From contig OX439134.1 of NCBI GenBank assembly GCA_949318235.1, positions 30,684,749 through 30,748,748 on the forward strand: 64,000 nucleotides of DNA, in the 5' to 3' direction. The translations under genes and the position numbers were made by a program. Within the stretch, counting starts at the first letter, position 1. Each line of letters starts with the position of its first letter. This DNA comes from Ecdyonurus torrentis (Eukaryota > Arthropoda > Insecta > Ephemeroptera > Heptageniidae). The notes beneath the pieces are model-generated. The model had not been told where the DNA came from and did not search any database. It saw nothing but the letters and a program-made list of their open reading frames with translations. This document shows positions 48,761 through 59,989 of this stretch, piece after piece.

Positions 48761-49070
48761 TTAAAGGCGTAGAACACCTTGAACAAAATTATGTCTAATA
48801 TCCTAACATACCTAAATACCAACCTTGATTTGGCTGGAGTCATTGATTTCTAATTTATTTTACATTCACAATATGGTAGATGCGGGTTTATGACATCACA
48901 GCTCGCCTGTTTCTGCGCGCGTGGACTAGTGAGCTGTGACGTCATAAACCCGCAGTTTTCATTTTGTGAATGGAAATTAAATTAGAGATCAATGACTTCA
49001 ACCAAATCAACGTTGATATTTAGGTATGTTAGGATATTAGTTTTATTTTTCAAGGTGTTCTACGCCTTTC
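48761..49070. mobile_element. Fold-back MITE family B, copy B4
   Basis: TTAAAGGCGTAGAACACCTT to GGTGTTCTACGCCTTTC. One arm has TGACATCA, the other TGACGTCA (near 48938). Confidence 0.92.
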
Positions 49071-49084
49071 ATATAAATGAATGA

Positions 49085-50035
49085 GATCAGGTTGATTGGT
49101 GATACCTTCAACTTGCCGTGGACCACTACCACCTTGCACTGCCAGGACTGACTGCATGGCCAGAGATATGAATACACTTAGCTGTCAACACTAATCATCT
49201 TTCCTACTTTTTTATCTGTGACATACACGTGGACATCAAAGTGCAGAGAACACGAGAGCACATTCAGTGTGTACTAAAAAAACTGTACTTTCTGAGAAAC
49301 AAAATCGTAGTCTCCATACGTCAAATGAGCATGCAAACCCCAACCTCGACCGCCTTGAAATTTCTCTCAAATTTCAAAGTCATAGAGTCGCACTTGCGAA
49401 CGTAAAAAACCCTGTCAGCCTCTTTGCTGCAAGTCCAAGTTTGTGAGTATGCGTTTCTCTCCTCAAAAACCTTGCATAAAATAATTGCATTTTTGTCCAG
49501 TACCGCAAAAGGCGTACTCCCAGTAGGTTTTACGTATTAAGCTTAAATTGGCATGAAATTTGTCAAAATGCAAGTTAATACTTTCGCGTCAAAAGCAAGC
49601 ATCTACACTTTCCAGTTTTGCGAAAAAAAACAGCAGCACTGTAACTCGACTAGCGGCCATAAACTTAACATTGCAGATGTTCGTCGGTGGAAAGTGTAGA
49701 TAGTCGTTTTGTCGTAAAACTGGAAAGTGTAAATGCTTGTTTTTGACGCGGAGGCATCGAAGTACACACTTTGAGGAAACGTATCCAAATACAAGTCGAT
49801 CTTCTCACGTCAAGATGAAGCTACTACACTTTACAAATTTCCCACGAATGAACAATCTACACTTTACAAATTTGCGGCTACCTGGAGCTTCACCTACCTG
49901 TTTTATATAGCAGAAGATCCAGGTAGCCGTGACTTTGTAAAGTGTAGATCGTTCATTCATTGGAAATTTGTAAAGTGTAGAAGCTTCATCTTGACGTGAA
50001 AAGATCATATTTTGGACGCCCCCAGGGCTATTTAA
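49085..50035. mobile_element. GC-richer multi-hairpin element G1
   Basis: Markedly richer in G+C than the flanks. Two consecutive hairpins: 49585-49750 (arms about 37 bp, CGCGTCAAAAGCAAGCATC outer, TACACTTTCCAGTTTTG inner) and 49798-50006 (arms about 85 bp, GATCTTCTCACGTCAAGATG outer). The motif CTACACTTTACAAATTT or CTACACTTTCCAGTTTT is repeated and inverted. The left 49085-49550 is unique and noncoding as far as I can see. Part of the second hairpin recurs in G2. The 63-67 codon frames follow the hairpins and are not convincing genes. Confidence 0.68.
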
Positions 50036-50733
50036 TTTTATCTCTGCACTAGCAATTCATTTTCTTAGTATAGCTAAAACATAAATTTCCCATTAAAACT
50101 TGTATAATATTCTACAAGACAATATTTTAAAAGGCATCAATTTCAAGACATCTATAATATGTCATAAATATAAATATGTATATTTATTTTATATAAAGTA
50201 AACAATAAAAACAAGGTATTGTATAACAATAAAAAAAATGATGTAAGACAATAGTTTACAAGCTTGAAGATTATTTTTCAGACTCTGACAACTTACTTGA
50301 TTTATTATACTTTATATTTTATAGTTTGTAATAAGAAGAAAAATATATATTTTTTTTTCTTGTATTATTTATAATATAATAAAATTTAATTATTTTTTAC
50401 TTTTTAAAGCTTTTTTAAAAAAAAAAAAAACTAGTCATTAAATTTAAGATTTATTATAATTTTATCAAAATTACTTTTTTTTTTAACTTATCTTTTTTTA
50501 ATTTTAAAAATAGTTTTTTTATAAAGAGATATTTTAATATATAAGTAAGACAATGTTAATATATTATATAAAGTTGTGATATAATTTGTAAATATACATT
50601 TCTTTTGTTTTTGTTTTATTAGAAAGTATAATTTTGTAAGAAATAATACCTTGTAAATGAGCTCTATTGTAAATCAAAAGTAATATTAAAATTTAGATTT
50701 TTGTTATCATTTATTTTGTTTTGTTAATTTTTT
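50036..50733. other. AT-rich stretch, no gene seen
   Basis: Unique AT-rich sequence with A and T homopolymers. Confidence 0.55.
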
Positions 50734-51035
50734 TTAAGGCGGGAGATCAGGTACTACAGAAGTTGACTAAAAAGTTGTTAAGAAAGAAAAATCCGAAATT
50801 TTGCATGATAATACATTAGGTTAAGGCAATTTCAAAAGTGTAAAAATTTTGGGGGGTTACCATGCTGGATTTCGAATTACAATTTTTTGAAGTTTTAGTC
50901 CCAGAAGAAGCCATGTTAATTTTAGTAAATTTCAAAAATTATTTTCTCTCTTATCTGATGGTTACGGGTATTGAAAATTTTATCATGGGTAGCTGTTACC
51001 ATTAAGTTTGAGGTGTCATCAAAAAATTGCGAGTT
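50734..51035 (-). mobile_element. MITE family L, copy L3
   Basis: Starts TTAAGGCGGGAGATCAGG and runs through TTTGGGGGGTTACCATGC, GTTTTAGTCCCAGAAG, TCTTATCTGATGGTTACG and GGTAGCTGTTACCATTAAG. The distal TTAAGGGCTG end is missing; poly-T and CTTA units follow (51037-51071). Confidence 0.83.
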
Positions 51036-51112
51036 TTTTTTTTTTTTTTTCTTACTTACTTACTTACTTACTTTTAAAATCCATTGAAATAAAAATCAAA
51101 TATTAAATCAAA

Positions 51113-51235
51113 GTTTCCACGGTTTCTCTATAGATGGAAATACAATGCCAGACTTTTTTTTTTTTTTTTTTTTGCTTGCCATATTGTGTTATTGAGCTAC
51201 AACAATCCCAGTCAAGACATTATCTTATCGACAGG
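51113..51235. mobile_element. Head-to-head SINE fragments (SINE3)
   Basis: 51113-51153 is a plus-strand SINE body piece (GTTTCCACGGTTTCTCTA, CAATGCCAGAC). From 51154 a poly-T then GCTTGCCATATTGTGTTATT to TTATCTTATCGACAGGTA is the minus-strand SINE 3' end and tail. The plus piece stops exactly where the poly-T starts. Confidence 0.8.
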
Positions 51236-51389
51236 TATTACCCATAAGATATTTTTTAATGTTATTTTATCATCTTTCTTTTTTTGTCAATAAATTTTAA
51301 AATCTATTACATTAAAAAAACCGGCATTAAAACACAGATTTTTCTTGAGTTTGAATATATCTAATACAACCAATATATTACATAAAGGA

Positions 51390-51427
<38 letters not shown>

Positions 51428-51929
51428 ATATAAAAGTAACATGAGTTCTTATGGGGCAATCGGGCAAGTTAAAATTTTATATCACCGTTTGTGTCAGGTA
51501 CTCAAACATTAAAGTACTTAAAGGTGGTAAATAAAAAAAAAAAAAAAAAAGTTGAAGTAATCGAAAAGCAAAGTAATTTTGTCTGGTTAAAGTTTCATGT
51601 AATTAAGAATTAAACTCAATTAAAAAATATTTTGACCTACTTCTCGTGAGTACTAGTAAATAATTATTATTTCTTTTCTACTTTGTGAATATTTCTTAAC
51701 TCAGAACTCAGGTTCAATGTAATTAAACTAAATTAGAATGATATGTATTAAAATTTATTGTTTTATATTATTAAATTCCTTTACAATAAAATATATAAAA
51801 TAACAACAGACATAATAATAAATGTTTTCTTTTTTCTTAAGAAATTCATTAGGTTAAACTGTATCCAATTTGCTGTTTTTTTTTTATAAAAAAAAAAAAA
51901 AAAAAACTTCAGAATACGTTTAAATTCTC

Positions 51930-51974
<45 letters not shown>

Positions 51975-52105
51975 GAGAAAAAGGTAGATTTGAAATAAAT
52001 TTAAACGTTTACAGCATTGATTCCAACGCCTGTGACGTCATTTTTGCTTTATCGTTAGTGACGTCATAAACTTTAATTCTACAATACCTAAAACCTTGTT
52101 TCAGG
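51236..52105. other. Stretch with several poly-A tracts, no gene
   Basis: poly-A at 51391-51424, 51533-51550, 51887-51906 and 51933-51973. Two TGACGTCA octamers near 52032 and 52060 immediately precede the LINE relic. Confidence 0.65.
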
Positions 52106-52494
52106 ATGGTTTATAGCGTCCATTCTTACGAGACTAGAAATAATGGGGGTTATTAGTCAAAAGGTCCCTGAATATTGCATTCCTTTTTTATATAATGCAC
52201 TCCCTATTAATATAAAAGATTGAGATTCTTATGTTTCTTTTAAGAGAATGGTCCAGAGATATCTGCTTGACAATATGTTTTATAGTGATGCTGATTTTAT
52301 TGCATGTAATAACGTTAAGTATAACTAGCCGAAGTTTTTCTAAATTTTAAATATATTTTGTAGAACAAACATAGAGATTCCACATGTTATTATTATGTTG
52401 ATATATTTTGTGTTATTTGACTTTTCTACTCTGTAAAGACATAGAACGTAATAAAATCTTATATCTTATCTTATACCTTATGAAAGTGAGTTTA
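52106..52494 (+). pseudogene. Non-LTR retrotransposon (LINE) 3' end, RT C-terminus relic
   Basis: The frame from 52164 to the stop at 52326-52328 reads VPEYCIPFLYNALPINIKD, a stop, then DSYVSFKRMVQRYLLDNMFY, resembling the 'WNSLP...i..l.sFK+.lk.yLl' segment that closes many LINE reverse transcriptases. Just upstream, in another frame (52109 on), HSYETRNNGG resembles the 'hnYnTR' motif that precedes it, so at least one frameshift and one internal stop are present. The downstream 3' UTR has AATAAAATCTTATATCTTAT, a TATCT-type terminal repeat typical of LINE tails. Only the last 70-75 codons survive, consistent with 5' truncation on insertion. Clade not assignable. Confidence 0.78.
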
Positions 52495-53029
52495 AAAGTG
52501 TGTTTTTTCTCTGTATTTTTTTAAACATTAATACAATTCCTATATTTCATCATATCATTACATACAGTACCAAACTAATACAATAATTTTAAAAAATCAT
52601 GACAATGTGAAAATATTTCACATTGTAATTTCAAAATACCAATATTTTTATTTCTGTAAATTAAATTTCATAAACATTTTCACCCCTGCAAAAATGCATA
52701 AAAAATTAAAAATATATGTTGATAACTTTAAAAATTCAATTAACAATGCATATTGGTACGTATATTTTGTATTATCATGGCATTGAGCAAAATTAAAATA
52801 ATTTCTATACAATATTTAAATAATTCACTAAAAAAAATTCTCTAGAAAAAAATATATATCACTACTAAAATCTCCAATTGCGTCGGGATTAAAATTTTAA
52901 TTACGAGTATGAATTGTATGTATGTTCATATAATAATATTTTGCCGCTTGCAGTGATCTTTGTGTTGATTTTGTATGAGAGTACGAGAGAGTGAAATTGA
53001 TTTCCTAGACATACAATATACTGATCATC
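52495..53029. other. AT-rich stretch, no gene seen
   Basis: Unique AT-rich sequence after the LINE tail. Confidence 0.5.
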
Positions 53030-53074
53030 TCGCAGCAAAATGAAACTTCTACACTTTTATATAAATTTACAAAA

Positions 53075-53232
53075 TAGCAAATTTTACAGTTTTGCACGCT
53101 CTTTACGATTTTTACTCTTGTAGGGTGGAATTTACATTCTGATAAAAATTTTCATTAGTTTTGTAGATTGCATTTGGTGTTTAATTATCAAAAAGGATAA
53201 TGCTATTTCATGTTATATGTCTATGAATTTCA
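53075..53232 (-). mobile_element. Diverged MITE family A remnant A16
   Basis: CAAATTTTACAGTTTTGCAC, GGGTGGAATTTACATTCTGA, TTTTCATTAGTTTTGTAGAT follow the family A' order. Ends decayed. Confidence 0.55.
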
Positions 53233-53379
53233 AGAATTGCAAAACTGCAAGCTATAAAACAAGCTTACGACAAGCTTTTCAATGCTTACTTTTTTAGAGT
53301 GCACCTTACAAAGTCATGGCTACCTGGAGCTTCTGCTATATAAAACAGGTGCGTGATGCTCCAGGTAACCGCAAATTTT

Positions 53380-53808
53380 TTAAAGCCCTTGTAAACTTAA
53401 TTTTTATTATTTAGAATACTAGATTGATAATTGCCATACCTTATTATTCATGAATTAGACACCACCACGTTGATTTTGTATTTATTTTGACGGTTGAAAT
53501 AACACGTATCTGACGTCACAATGTACCAGTGACTGTGATTGACTGACTTATCACGTGACCAGACCGGTGACCGTGATTGTCGATGAGTCAGCCAATCACA
53601 GTCACCAGTCAGGTCACGTGATAAGTTAGCCAATCACATTAGCCGGTACACTGTGACGTCAGATACGTGTTATTTCAACCGTCAATATGAAAATGACTAA
53701 AAATAAATACAAAATCAACGTGTTGGTGTCTGATTCATGAATAATAAGGTATGGTAATTATCAATCTAGAATTCTAAATAATGAAAAATTAAGTTTACAA
53801 GGGCTTTA
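53380..53808. mobile_element. Fold-back MITE family C, copy C3, inside G2
   Basis: TTAAAGCCCTTGTAAACTTA to TAAGTTTACAAGGGCTTTA, 429 bp. TGACGTCA in both arms (near 53512 and 53653). The longer loop holds TATCACGTGACC twice (inverted; E-box CACGTG) and GCCAATCACA motifs. Confidence 0.92.
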
Positions 53809-53966
53809 CGCGTTGATGGCTTATTTTTGTTACTGAAATTTATAAAGTGTAGAAGCTACATTTTGACGTGATAGAATCCAATACTCAGAGTACGAGAATG
53901 TGACATGTGATTTCAAATCTACCGTCATGTGTGTTTGAGATCAACGTTGGTAGCAATTGGAGAGAC

Positions 53967-54001
53967 GTCTCTCTCTCTCTCTATCTCTCTCTCTCTCTCT
54001 A
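53967..54001. repeat. (CT)n microsatellite
   Basis: Short CT run with one TA interruption. Confidence 0.88.
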
Positions 54002-55176
54002 TCCTATTCTCAATCATAATATATATATATTTTTCTTATACAAATACAAAAATTCCAATCAATATTAAACTTTACATAAATGGAATGAGTTGCGATTTCA
54101 ATAAAATTGAAGTTTATGCTGCATTGAACATTTTTACCTTGCATTTCAATTACATAAACATACTATGCTACTATGAATTTATAAAAACTAGTTAACTTTG
54201 TCACACAAAAAAAAGGTTCATCACAATATAAAAGTATTGCATATCAACCTATGCATTCGCATTGTTATTACAATGACAAAAATAGGTGCACTTCTTTTTT
54301 TACTAACTCTATGTAACTATAAATTAACATGGGTGTGCCTCCCTCCGAAAAGCAATTTTTGCGTTCAGGTTACCAAACTGACCCTTACCCCACCCCTGTT
54401 GCACAATAACCATCAGTCAACCATTACCGAACGTTTCAGAACGGTTCAAAGTGTATCAAATTTGTACCAAAATGGAAACATGCTTCAATTTGTCTGATTT
54501 GAAAGAATGTCCATTTTTACGAATTTTGTTATGGTTCCGAAATGGTTCTGGAACCGTTCCGAACCATTATGCAACAATCCAGACCATTTGTGCCACAGGG
54601 GCAACAATTAAAATAGGGTAAAATTAAAACTATTTCCTAAATTAAGAACATTTTGCCTCTTTATGTATACTAATTTGGGCATTGCTACCTTAATTAGGCA
54701 CAAAACAAGACATTGTAAAACCAGTGGCGTGAATATCCACGGAGTCTGCAAGTTGCTTGAAAATTTTCAATGTACTTTAATTTCATTTGTTTTCTTTCGT
54801 TTCATTTAATTTCTGTAACATTACGTAAAAAATATTGACGTATTTAGGAAGCTTTTACAATAAATGTAAAATACTAATGTAAATTAATAAATTATTAAAT
54901 GTCACAACATTGAAAATGCATCAAAATATTTTATCTTTTACGAAAGCAACTAAATAGCATATTTAAATATTATATCTGTATTAAAAAAAACATATATAAA
55001 TTATATTTGACTCAAACATTAAATATGAGATTTTCTGTTAAGATTTGATGTTTATTAAATTCAATAAGCTTTTAACATTAAGCATTACTCAATTTTATCA
55101 TTAAAAATTTAAAAATATTTTATATCATTATTTCTATCATGAAATATAGTTATTATTTATTTTATCATATTTTATC

Positions 55177-55208
<32 letters not shown>

Positions 55209-55380
55209 ATTGATTGAAGTATACTAAATTTTTAAACATCAAATCCACATTTAATCAAAGATATTTTGAAATTGTATATCTTGCAACATGTCCTTGTAGA
55301 ACTCAGGTGATACTAATAATGATTGGCGATCTGTATCACCTATCTCATCGTTACTTTAAAAACTAGTTCAAAATATGTAT
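54002..55380. other. Long stretch without recognised gene
   Basis: 54320-54600 is less AT-rich, with GAACGGTTC and GGAACCGTTCCGAACC inverted motifs, and overlaps a 99-codon frame (54198-54497) that has no domain I recognise. The remainder is AT-rich. Confidence 0.5.
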
Positions 55381-55689
55381 TTAAAGGCGTAGAACACCTT
55401 GAACAAAAAAACTTGCCTAATATGATAAAATACCTAAATATCAACGTTGATTTAGACAGAGTCATTGATTTCTAATTTATTTTACATTCACAAAATTTCA
55501 GCTGCAGGTTTGTGACGTCACAGCTCACTAGTCTACGCGCGCGGAAACAAGCTAGCTATGACGTCATACACCCGCAGCTGCCACTTTGTGAATGTAAAAT
55601 AAATTAGAAATCAGTGACTGTGGCCAAATCATCGTTGATATTTAGGTATATTAGACATGTTTTTTGTTCATGGTGTTCTACGCCTTTAA
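55381..55689. mobile_element. Fold-back MITE family B, copy B5
   Basis: TTAAAGGCGTAGAACACCTT to GGTGTTCTACGCCTTTAA, 309 bp. Two TGACGTCA octamers (near 55514 and 55559) around a GC-rich loop CTACGCGCGCGGAAAC. Confidence 0.94.
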
Positions 55690-55839
55690 TAAAAAAAGTT
55701 AAATTTAGTGCAATTAAGAAAACTAATTGTAAACAAAAATTCTAACATGCAACATGCTATCAAAGATTTAAAAAATAATAATAAAACTGCCGCCTTAACA
55801 CTCTCATAAAGTTTTTCTTCAGTCTAGTATCTACCATAA

Positions 55840-56004
55840 TTGACTAATAAAGGAACAACGGGTTTTAAGCCAACTATAAACGATTGAGCTCACATCCGCT
55901 TCCGTTTCAACGTCCTGCGCATGCGTAGTAAGTACAAACAAAAGTAGATGTGACCAAAATCGCTTAAAGTCAGCCTCAAAACAGTTGTACCTTTCTTAGT
56001 CAAT
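55840..56004. mobile_element. Fold-back MITE family J, copy J2
   Basis: TTGACTAATAAAGGAACAAC to GTTGTACCTTTCTTAGTCAA. CATCCGCTTCCGTTTC conserved; centre CTGCGCATGCGTAG (NRF1-like). One inner arm is decayed. Confidence 0.87.
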
Positions 56005-56149
56005 AAAATTTTCGCAGCACTTCATTATTCTCATAAAAAAAAATTAAAAAAGAAAAAAAAAAACGCGGAAGTGTTGTTTTAGCAATTGAAAATGAAAGAA
56101 AATAAGTACATGTAAAAAATAAAATACGTAAATAATGCTTTATTGAATA

Positions 56150-56325
56150 ATTGCGATATTGTAGAGCACAAAAATTGTTGCTATTTTGTAATGACATAAG
56201 TATGCTGAACATATGCTATGCTATGCATAATCGCTATATACAAAATATAGCATAAATTATTATTATATGAAATGTTGTTGCATTGAGCAAGCATAATTAG
56301 TATGTATTTATTTTTATTCATGTCA
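56150..56325 (-). mobile_element. MITE family F copy
   Basis: GCATTGAGCAAGCATAATTA, GTATGTATTTATTTTTAT at the high-coordinate end; AATATAGCATAAATTATTAT internally. Decayed. Confidence 0.62.
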
Positions 56326-56767
56326 TTTTTCCATACCACCTGTGATTGGCTTATATAGCTTTTCATTAACATACATTCAAAATTATATCTTGAAATCACG
56401 AAAAATTTTAAACCCCTATAAACTATATTATGTTTTAGCTACACCCAAAATCACATTTGCTTACTAATTTATGACGTTAAATGATACTATTTAAAACACT
56501 GTTGCTAATGCTATTAAATTACATTAAAATAATTTCTAATCAATTCTAATGTGTGCATATACCTATGTATAAGAAAAATATTATAAAGTCGTATATGATA
56601 TGTAAATCATATACGAGATGAGTCATATTGATATTTTACTGTCAATATGTATATATGATTTTCTTGCGTGTTATAATGCAATAAATTTTACATAGGATAT
56701 CATATTGGAATTCATATTTCTTTCTACACTGAAAAAACACTTGTAAGATATTTTAAACATTAGATTA

Positions 56768-57068
56768 TAGGGTGTATGCATTCATGTTAAAGTCTACGCT
56801 ATGTTGGATCACTCAATAACATGGGTGGCATAGGAAAATAGCTCATTATGCCAGTTTAATATTGTGCAATAGTTTTGAGCGCATTGATGCTGTAAATATG
56901 TTGAATTAGTTTCTCAAGTATGTGAGAAAAATAATAATAACAAAAAATTAGCAGAAATTTCAAGGAAAATTACCTAAAACGATGTTTGTTCTACACTCAG
57001 CGATGTTATTCACTTCTCCAGTATGGCCTACAAGCGCATTAGATATGACATCATGCGGGTGCACCCTA
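56768..57068 (+). mobile_element. MITE family O, copy O2
   Basis: Inverted ends TAGGGTG...CACCCTA, 301 bp. CATGTTAAAGTCTACGCTAT, GTTGGATCACTCAATAACAT and CTCAAGTATGTGAGAAAA align with O1 reversed. A decayed octamer (TGACATCA) lies near the right end. Confidence 0.82.
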
Positions 57069-57242
57069 GCAATGATCATAGCAATTGCTACCTTGTTATT
57101 ATGCATTTTTGTGATATTATATTTTAAAAAGAAAAAAAAAACTAATTTAAAATAGGCTTGTTTGTAACCTTGCTTTTTTTGAGCTATGAAACACGAAAAA
57201 ATGACCAGCTTTTAAAATCGGAAAGTCATTAATATATGTTTT

Positions 57243-57580
57243 ACTCAATGTCCCTTACATGTCTTCCGACTCTTGGCTGATTTTTTAGACACGCTGTTTT
57301 AAATTTCCCTCTCTAGGGTACTTTGCGATACGTTTGGTGGCTTTTTGAGCTATTATGATAAGGCTGACTAAAGGTCAGAAACGATATAATGTATGACGTA
57401 AGCAGAGATAAACACTCGGAATTATTGCGCTCAGGTGACAACAAGACCTCAACCCTTTGTAATGCAGTATTAGTAATAGTAGATTTGGCTGCCAATCGCG
57501 GCGCTAGAGTGTAAAAACTTAAATCATGCTTGTCTACAAATTTATACAAGGAGTCGGAAGACATGTAAGGGACATTGAGT
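57243..57580. mobile_element. MITE family P, copy P1, 30-bp perfect ends
   Basis: ACTCAATGTCCCTTACATGT and CTTCCGACTC at 57243-57272, perfectly inverted at 57551-57580. 338 bp. The interior is unique, with moderate G+C, a short 83-codon minus-strand frame of no recognised family and no transposase. Confidence 0.88.
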
Positions 57581-57583
57581 GTG

Positions 57584-57755
57584 TCTGTTTACTCTAAAAA
57601 ACGGAAAAGGAAGTGCCGGAAAAGGAAACCACGTGACGGTAAAAGTAGGAGAAAAGTTGGTGCCAGCAGCAAGCTAGGCCTGAGCTACCTCTCATTTTTA
57701 CCGTCACGTGGTTTCCTTTTCCGGTACATCCTTTTCCGCATTTTGAGTAAACAGA
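57584..57755. mobile_element. Fold-back element Q with E-box in each arm
   Basis: TCTGTTTACTCTAAAAAACG, GGAAAAGGAAACCACGTGAC on the left; the mirror GTCACGTGGTTTCCTTTTCC and TTGAGTAAACAGA on the right. GTCACGTG (a USF/TFE-type E-box) is in both arms. Starts 3 bp after P1. The Lys-Arg-rich 76-codon frame over it is structural, not a gene. Confidence 0.85.
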
Positions 57756-58326
57756 AGCAGCCTTGTATTTTACTTGCGTTAGTAAAAAAAAAATATATAT
57801 TTTAGGCTCTAGTGTAGATATTAAAAGTGAATTATTGGTGACACAATTTTAATATACATATATTGAACTATAAAAAAAAAACTTGTAAGAGTTTTTAGTT
57901 CAAAATAATAATAAATTTAAAAGGGTGTGGTTTGAGCTTGCCAACTTGTTAGCCCCAAATATAAATTCTCTCCGTGTACATATAGGATCCAAATAAAGAT
58001 AAAAATACAAAATTTATAATAGTATATCATGAATTTTAATTTAACTTGTGAAGCAATATTGTAAATGTATTTTTTGATACCAATCTTTTGTGTTGTTTAT
58101 ATAATAAGAAAATGATTTATGATTCAAATTTTAAATTTTTTTTTTCTGTTTGAATTTCATTTTTTTGGTAGAAATTATACAAAAGATATCATGTGTTTCC
58201 TTTTTTTTATTATTATTATTATTATTATAATAAAAACACATAAATTTTATTTTACTTTTTTTTATTTGAATTTGAGATTTTTTTCGGACTATATATAGTT
58301 ATTAATTAAAAAGAAGAGGTTCTTAC

Positions 58327-58331
<5 letters not shown>
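57756..58331. other. AT-rich stretch, no gene seen
   Basis: Unique; ATT run near 58208-58230. Confidence 0.55.

Positions 58332-58399
<68 letters not shown>
58332..58399. repeat. (GA)n microsatellite
   Basis: Uninterrupted GA run, 68 bp. Confidence 0.96.
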
Positions 58400-58402
<3 letters not shown>

Positions 58403-58740
58403 TTTCACACTTTAAACAGAGTATACTTGACACAAGATTGAATATTTTACCATATTATATGAAGTCCACACGTATTTCTCATATTATAAAATTGAAAAAC
58501 CACAAAATATTTATCATATCATATATGTACCGACATGAATTGAATAACCTGCAATTTTAGTAATGCTTTTCAGTCTATAGTTGTGCAGGTTTTTCATTTC
58601 CTTGCGGTACACTTAAACGTGCATGTATATTTTGTATATTAATGAACTAGATAGTAAAATTAATGTATGTAACCTATAGAAAGAACTAGACGCTGAATAT
58701 CCCCAAGATTATCCTTTTTATTTGAAGGTTTTTATCTTTG

Positions 58741-59047
58741 TTAATGGCTTGTATCTCAAAATCTAAAATCTTCCAAACTTTATGGAAAATTTTATTTAAA
58801 AAAAAACTTTTATGATAAAATTTTCAGAACTCGTGACAATCAAATAAGGGAGTGAAAAATTATTGAAATTAACATGGGCTCTTATGGCTAAAACTTAAAA
58901 AAATTGTAATTTAAAATCTAGCATGTAACCCGCTTATTTTTATATTTTTGAAAAATACTCAACCTAATGTATCTCTGTGCAAATTTCAGAATTTTCATTC
59001 ATTAAAACTTTTTAGTCAAATCCCGCAGTAGATGATTTCCCGCCTTA
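58741..59047 (+). mobile_element. MITE family L, copy L4
   Basis: TTAATGGCTTGTATCTCAAA to GATGATTTCCCGCCTTA. AACATGGGCTCTTATGGC and GTCAAATCCCGCAGTAGATG conserved. The right terminus contains TTTCCCGCC, an E2F-like motif. Confidence 0.85.
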
Positions 59048-59749
59048 CCTTTAATTATGTGAAGAGAATTAAATTTCATGGGTTTAGTATAAAATTGATA
59101 ACATGTCAATTTTTTATACTGATCCTTTATATACTTTGTCCAACCTCCTTTAATAATAAACAGTTCTCCTACTATTTTTTTTATTTTAAATCACAATCAA
59201 AAAAGAATCTAATTAAACGCTAATTATAAAGTGAACTGATTTTGAAATAATTTAATTATGTAACGTGTATTTTCCAAAAACACAATCGGTGCTTATGATT
59301 GTATTAACAATGAAAATTTATAATGTATAAAAAAACTTATAAGAGAAAAATTGTTAAAAAAAAAAAGGTTGTTATAAATTTTAAGTACTAAACCACTTTT
59401 TGAAAGTTAAAAATTGTCAATATTAATGATATAAAAATTATAATTTATTAAGAGGAAATACAACTACATATAAACATAATAAGATTTTTGTTTATGAAAT
59501 TGGAATTTTAACTAAATGTAGTGTAAACTGTTAGGCTAAATTTAGAGGTTAATTTTGCCTAATAAAAGCTGTTAATTACTATAATTAGAAAGAATGTGAT
59601 AAAAAGATATAGATCAGGTTGAAAAGTATAATTATAGATTTTCGACGTGTTATCAGTTGATTTTGATTACAGTGCTTAGCTCTTTAAAAATCTTCTAACC
59701 TACACACTATAAACTTTGACATTGACTCTTTAATAATTAATATCATCTG
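59048..59749. other. AT-rich stretch, no gene seen
   Basis: 59525-59580 resembles 46938-47005 (GAGGTTAATTTTGCCTAATA, AAAGCTGTTAATTA). Otherwise unique. Confidence 0.5.
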
Positions 59750-59905
59750 CAAGTGTCCCAAGTGTGTGTGTGTAATATGTCAGAGGGCATTGCACCACAC
59801 GGTGACAACTCCCCCCCCCCTTCCACCTTGGGGAGGGCAGGGGAAGTCACCATGGGCCAGTCACGGGATCAAGAGGACTTAATTACATCCCTCTAATCAA
59901 AGTGC
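59750..59905. other. GC-richer island of unknown nature
   Basis: About 155 bp with GTGTGTGTGT, a C11 run, CACCTTGGGGAGGGCAGGGG and TCACCATGGGCCAGTCACGG between AT-rich flanks. No ORF; might be a fragment of an unrecognised retroposon. Confidence 0.45.
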
Positions 59906-59912
59906 TCTTATT

Positions 59913-59916
<4 letters not shown>

Positions 59917-59986
<70 letters not shown>
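59917..59986. repeat. (TA)n microsatellite
   Basis: TA run of 70 bp. Confidence 0.96.

Positions 59987-59989
<3 letters not shown>

Larger units (their letters stand above)
53030..53880. mobile_element. Element G, copy G2, interrupted by A16 and C3
   Basis: Outer pieces AAACTTCTACACTTT (53042) and AAAGTGTAGAAGCTACATTT then TGACGTGAT (about 53840). The inner hairpin GGCTACCTGGAGCTTC...GCTCCAGGTAACCGC (53327-53373) matches G1, but its loop (CTGCTATATAAAACAGGT) is the reverse complement of the G1 loop. Confidence 0.62.

Noticed and set aside
54198..54497. 99-codon ORF in a less AT-rich patch
   Set aside because: No domain, signal peptide or splice context that I can recognise; length is compatible with chance.
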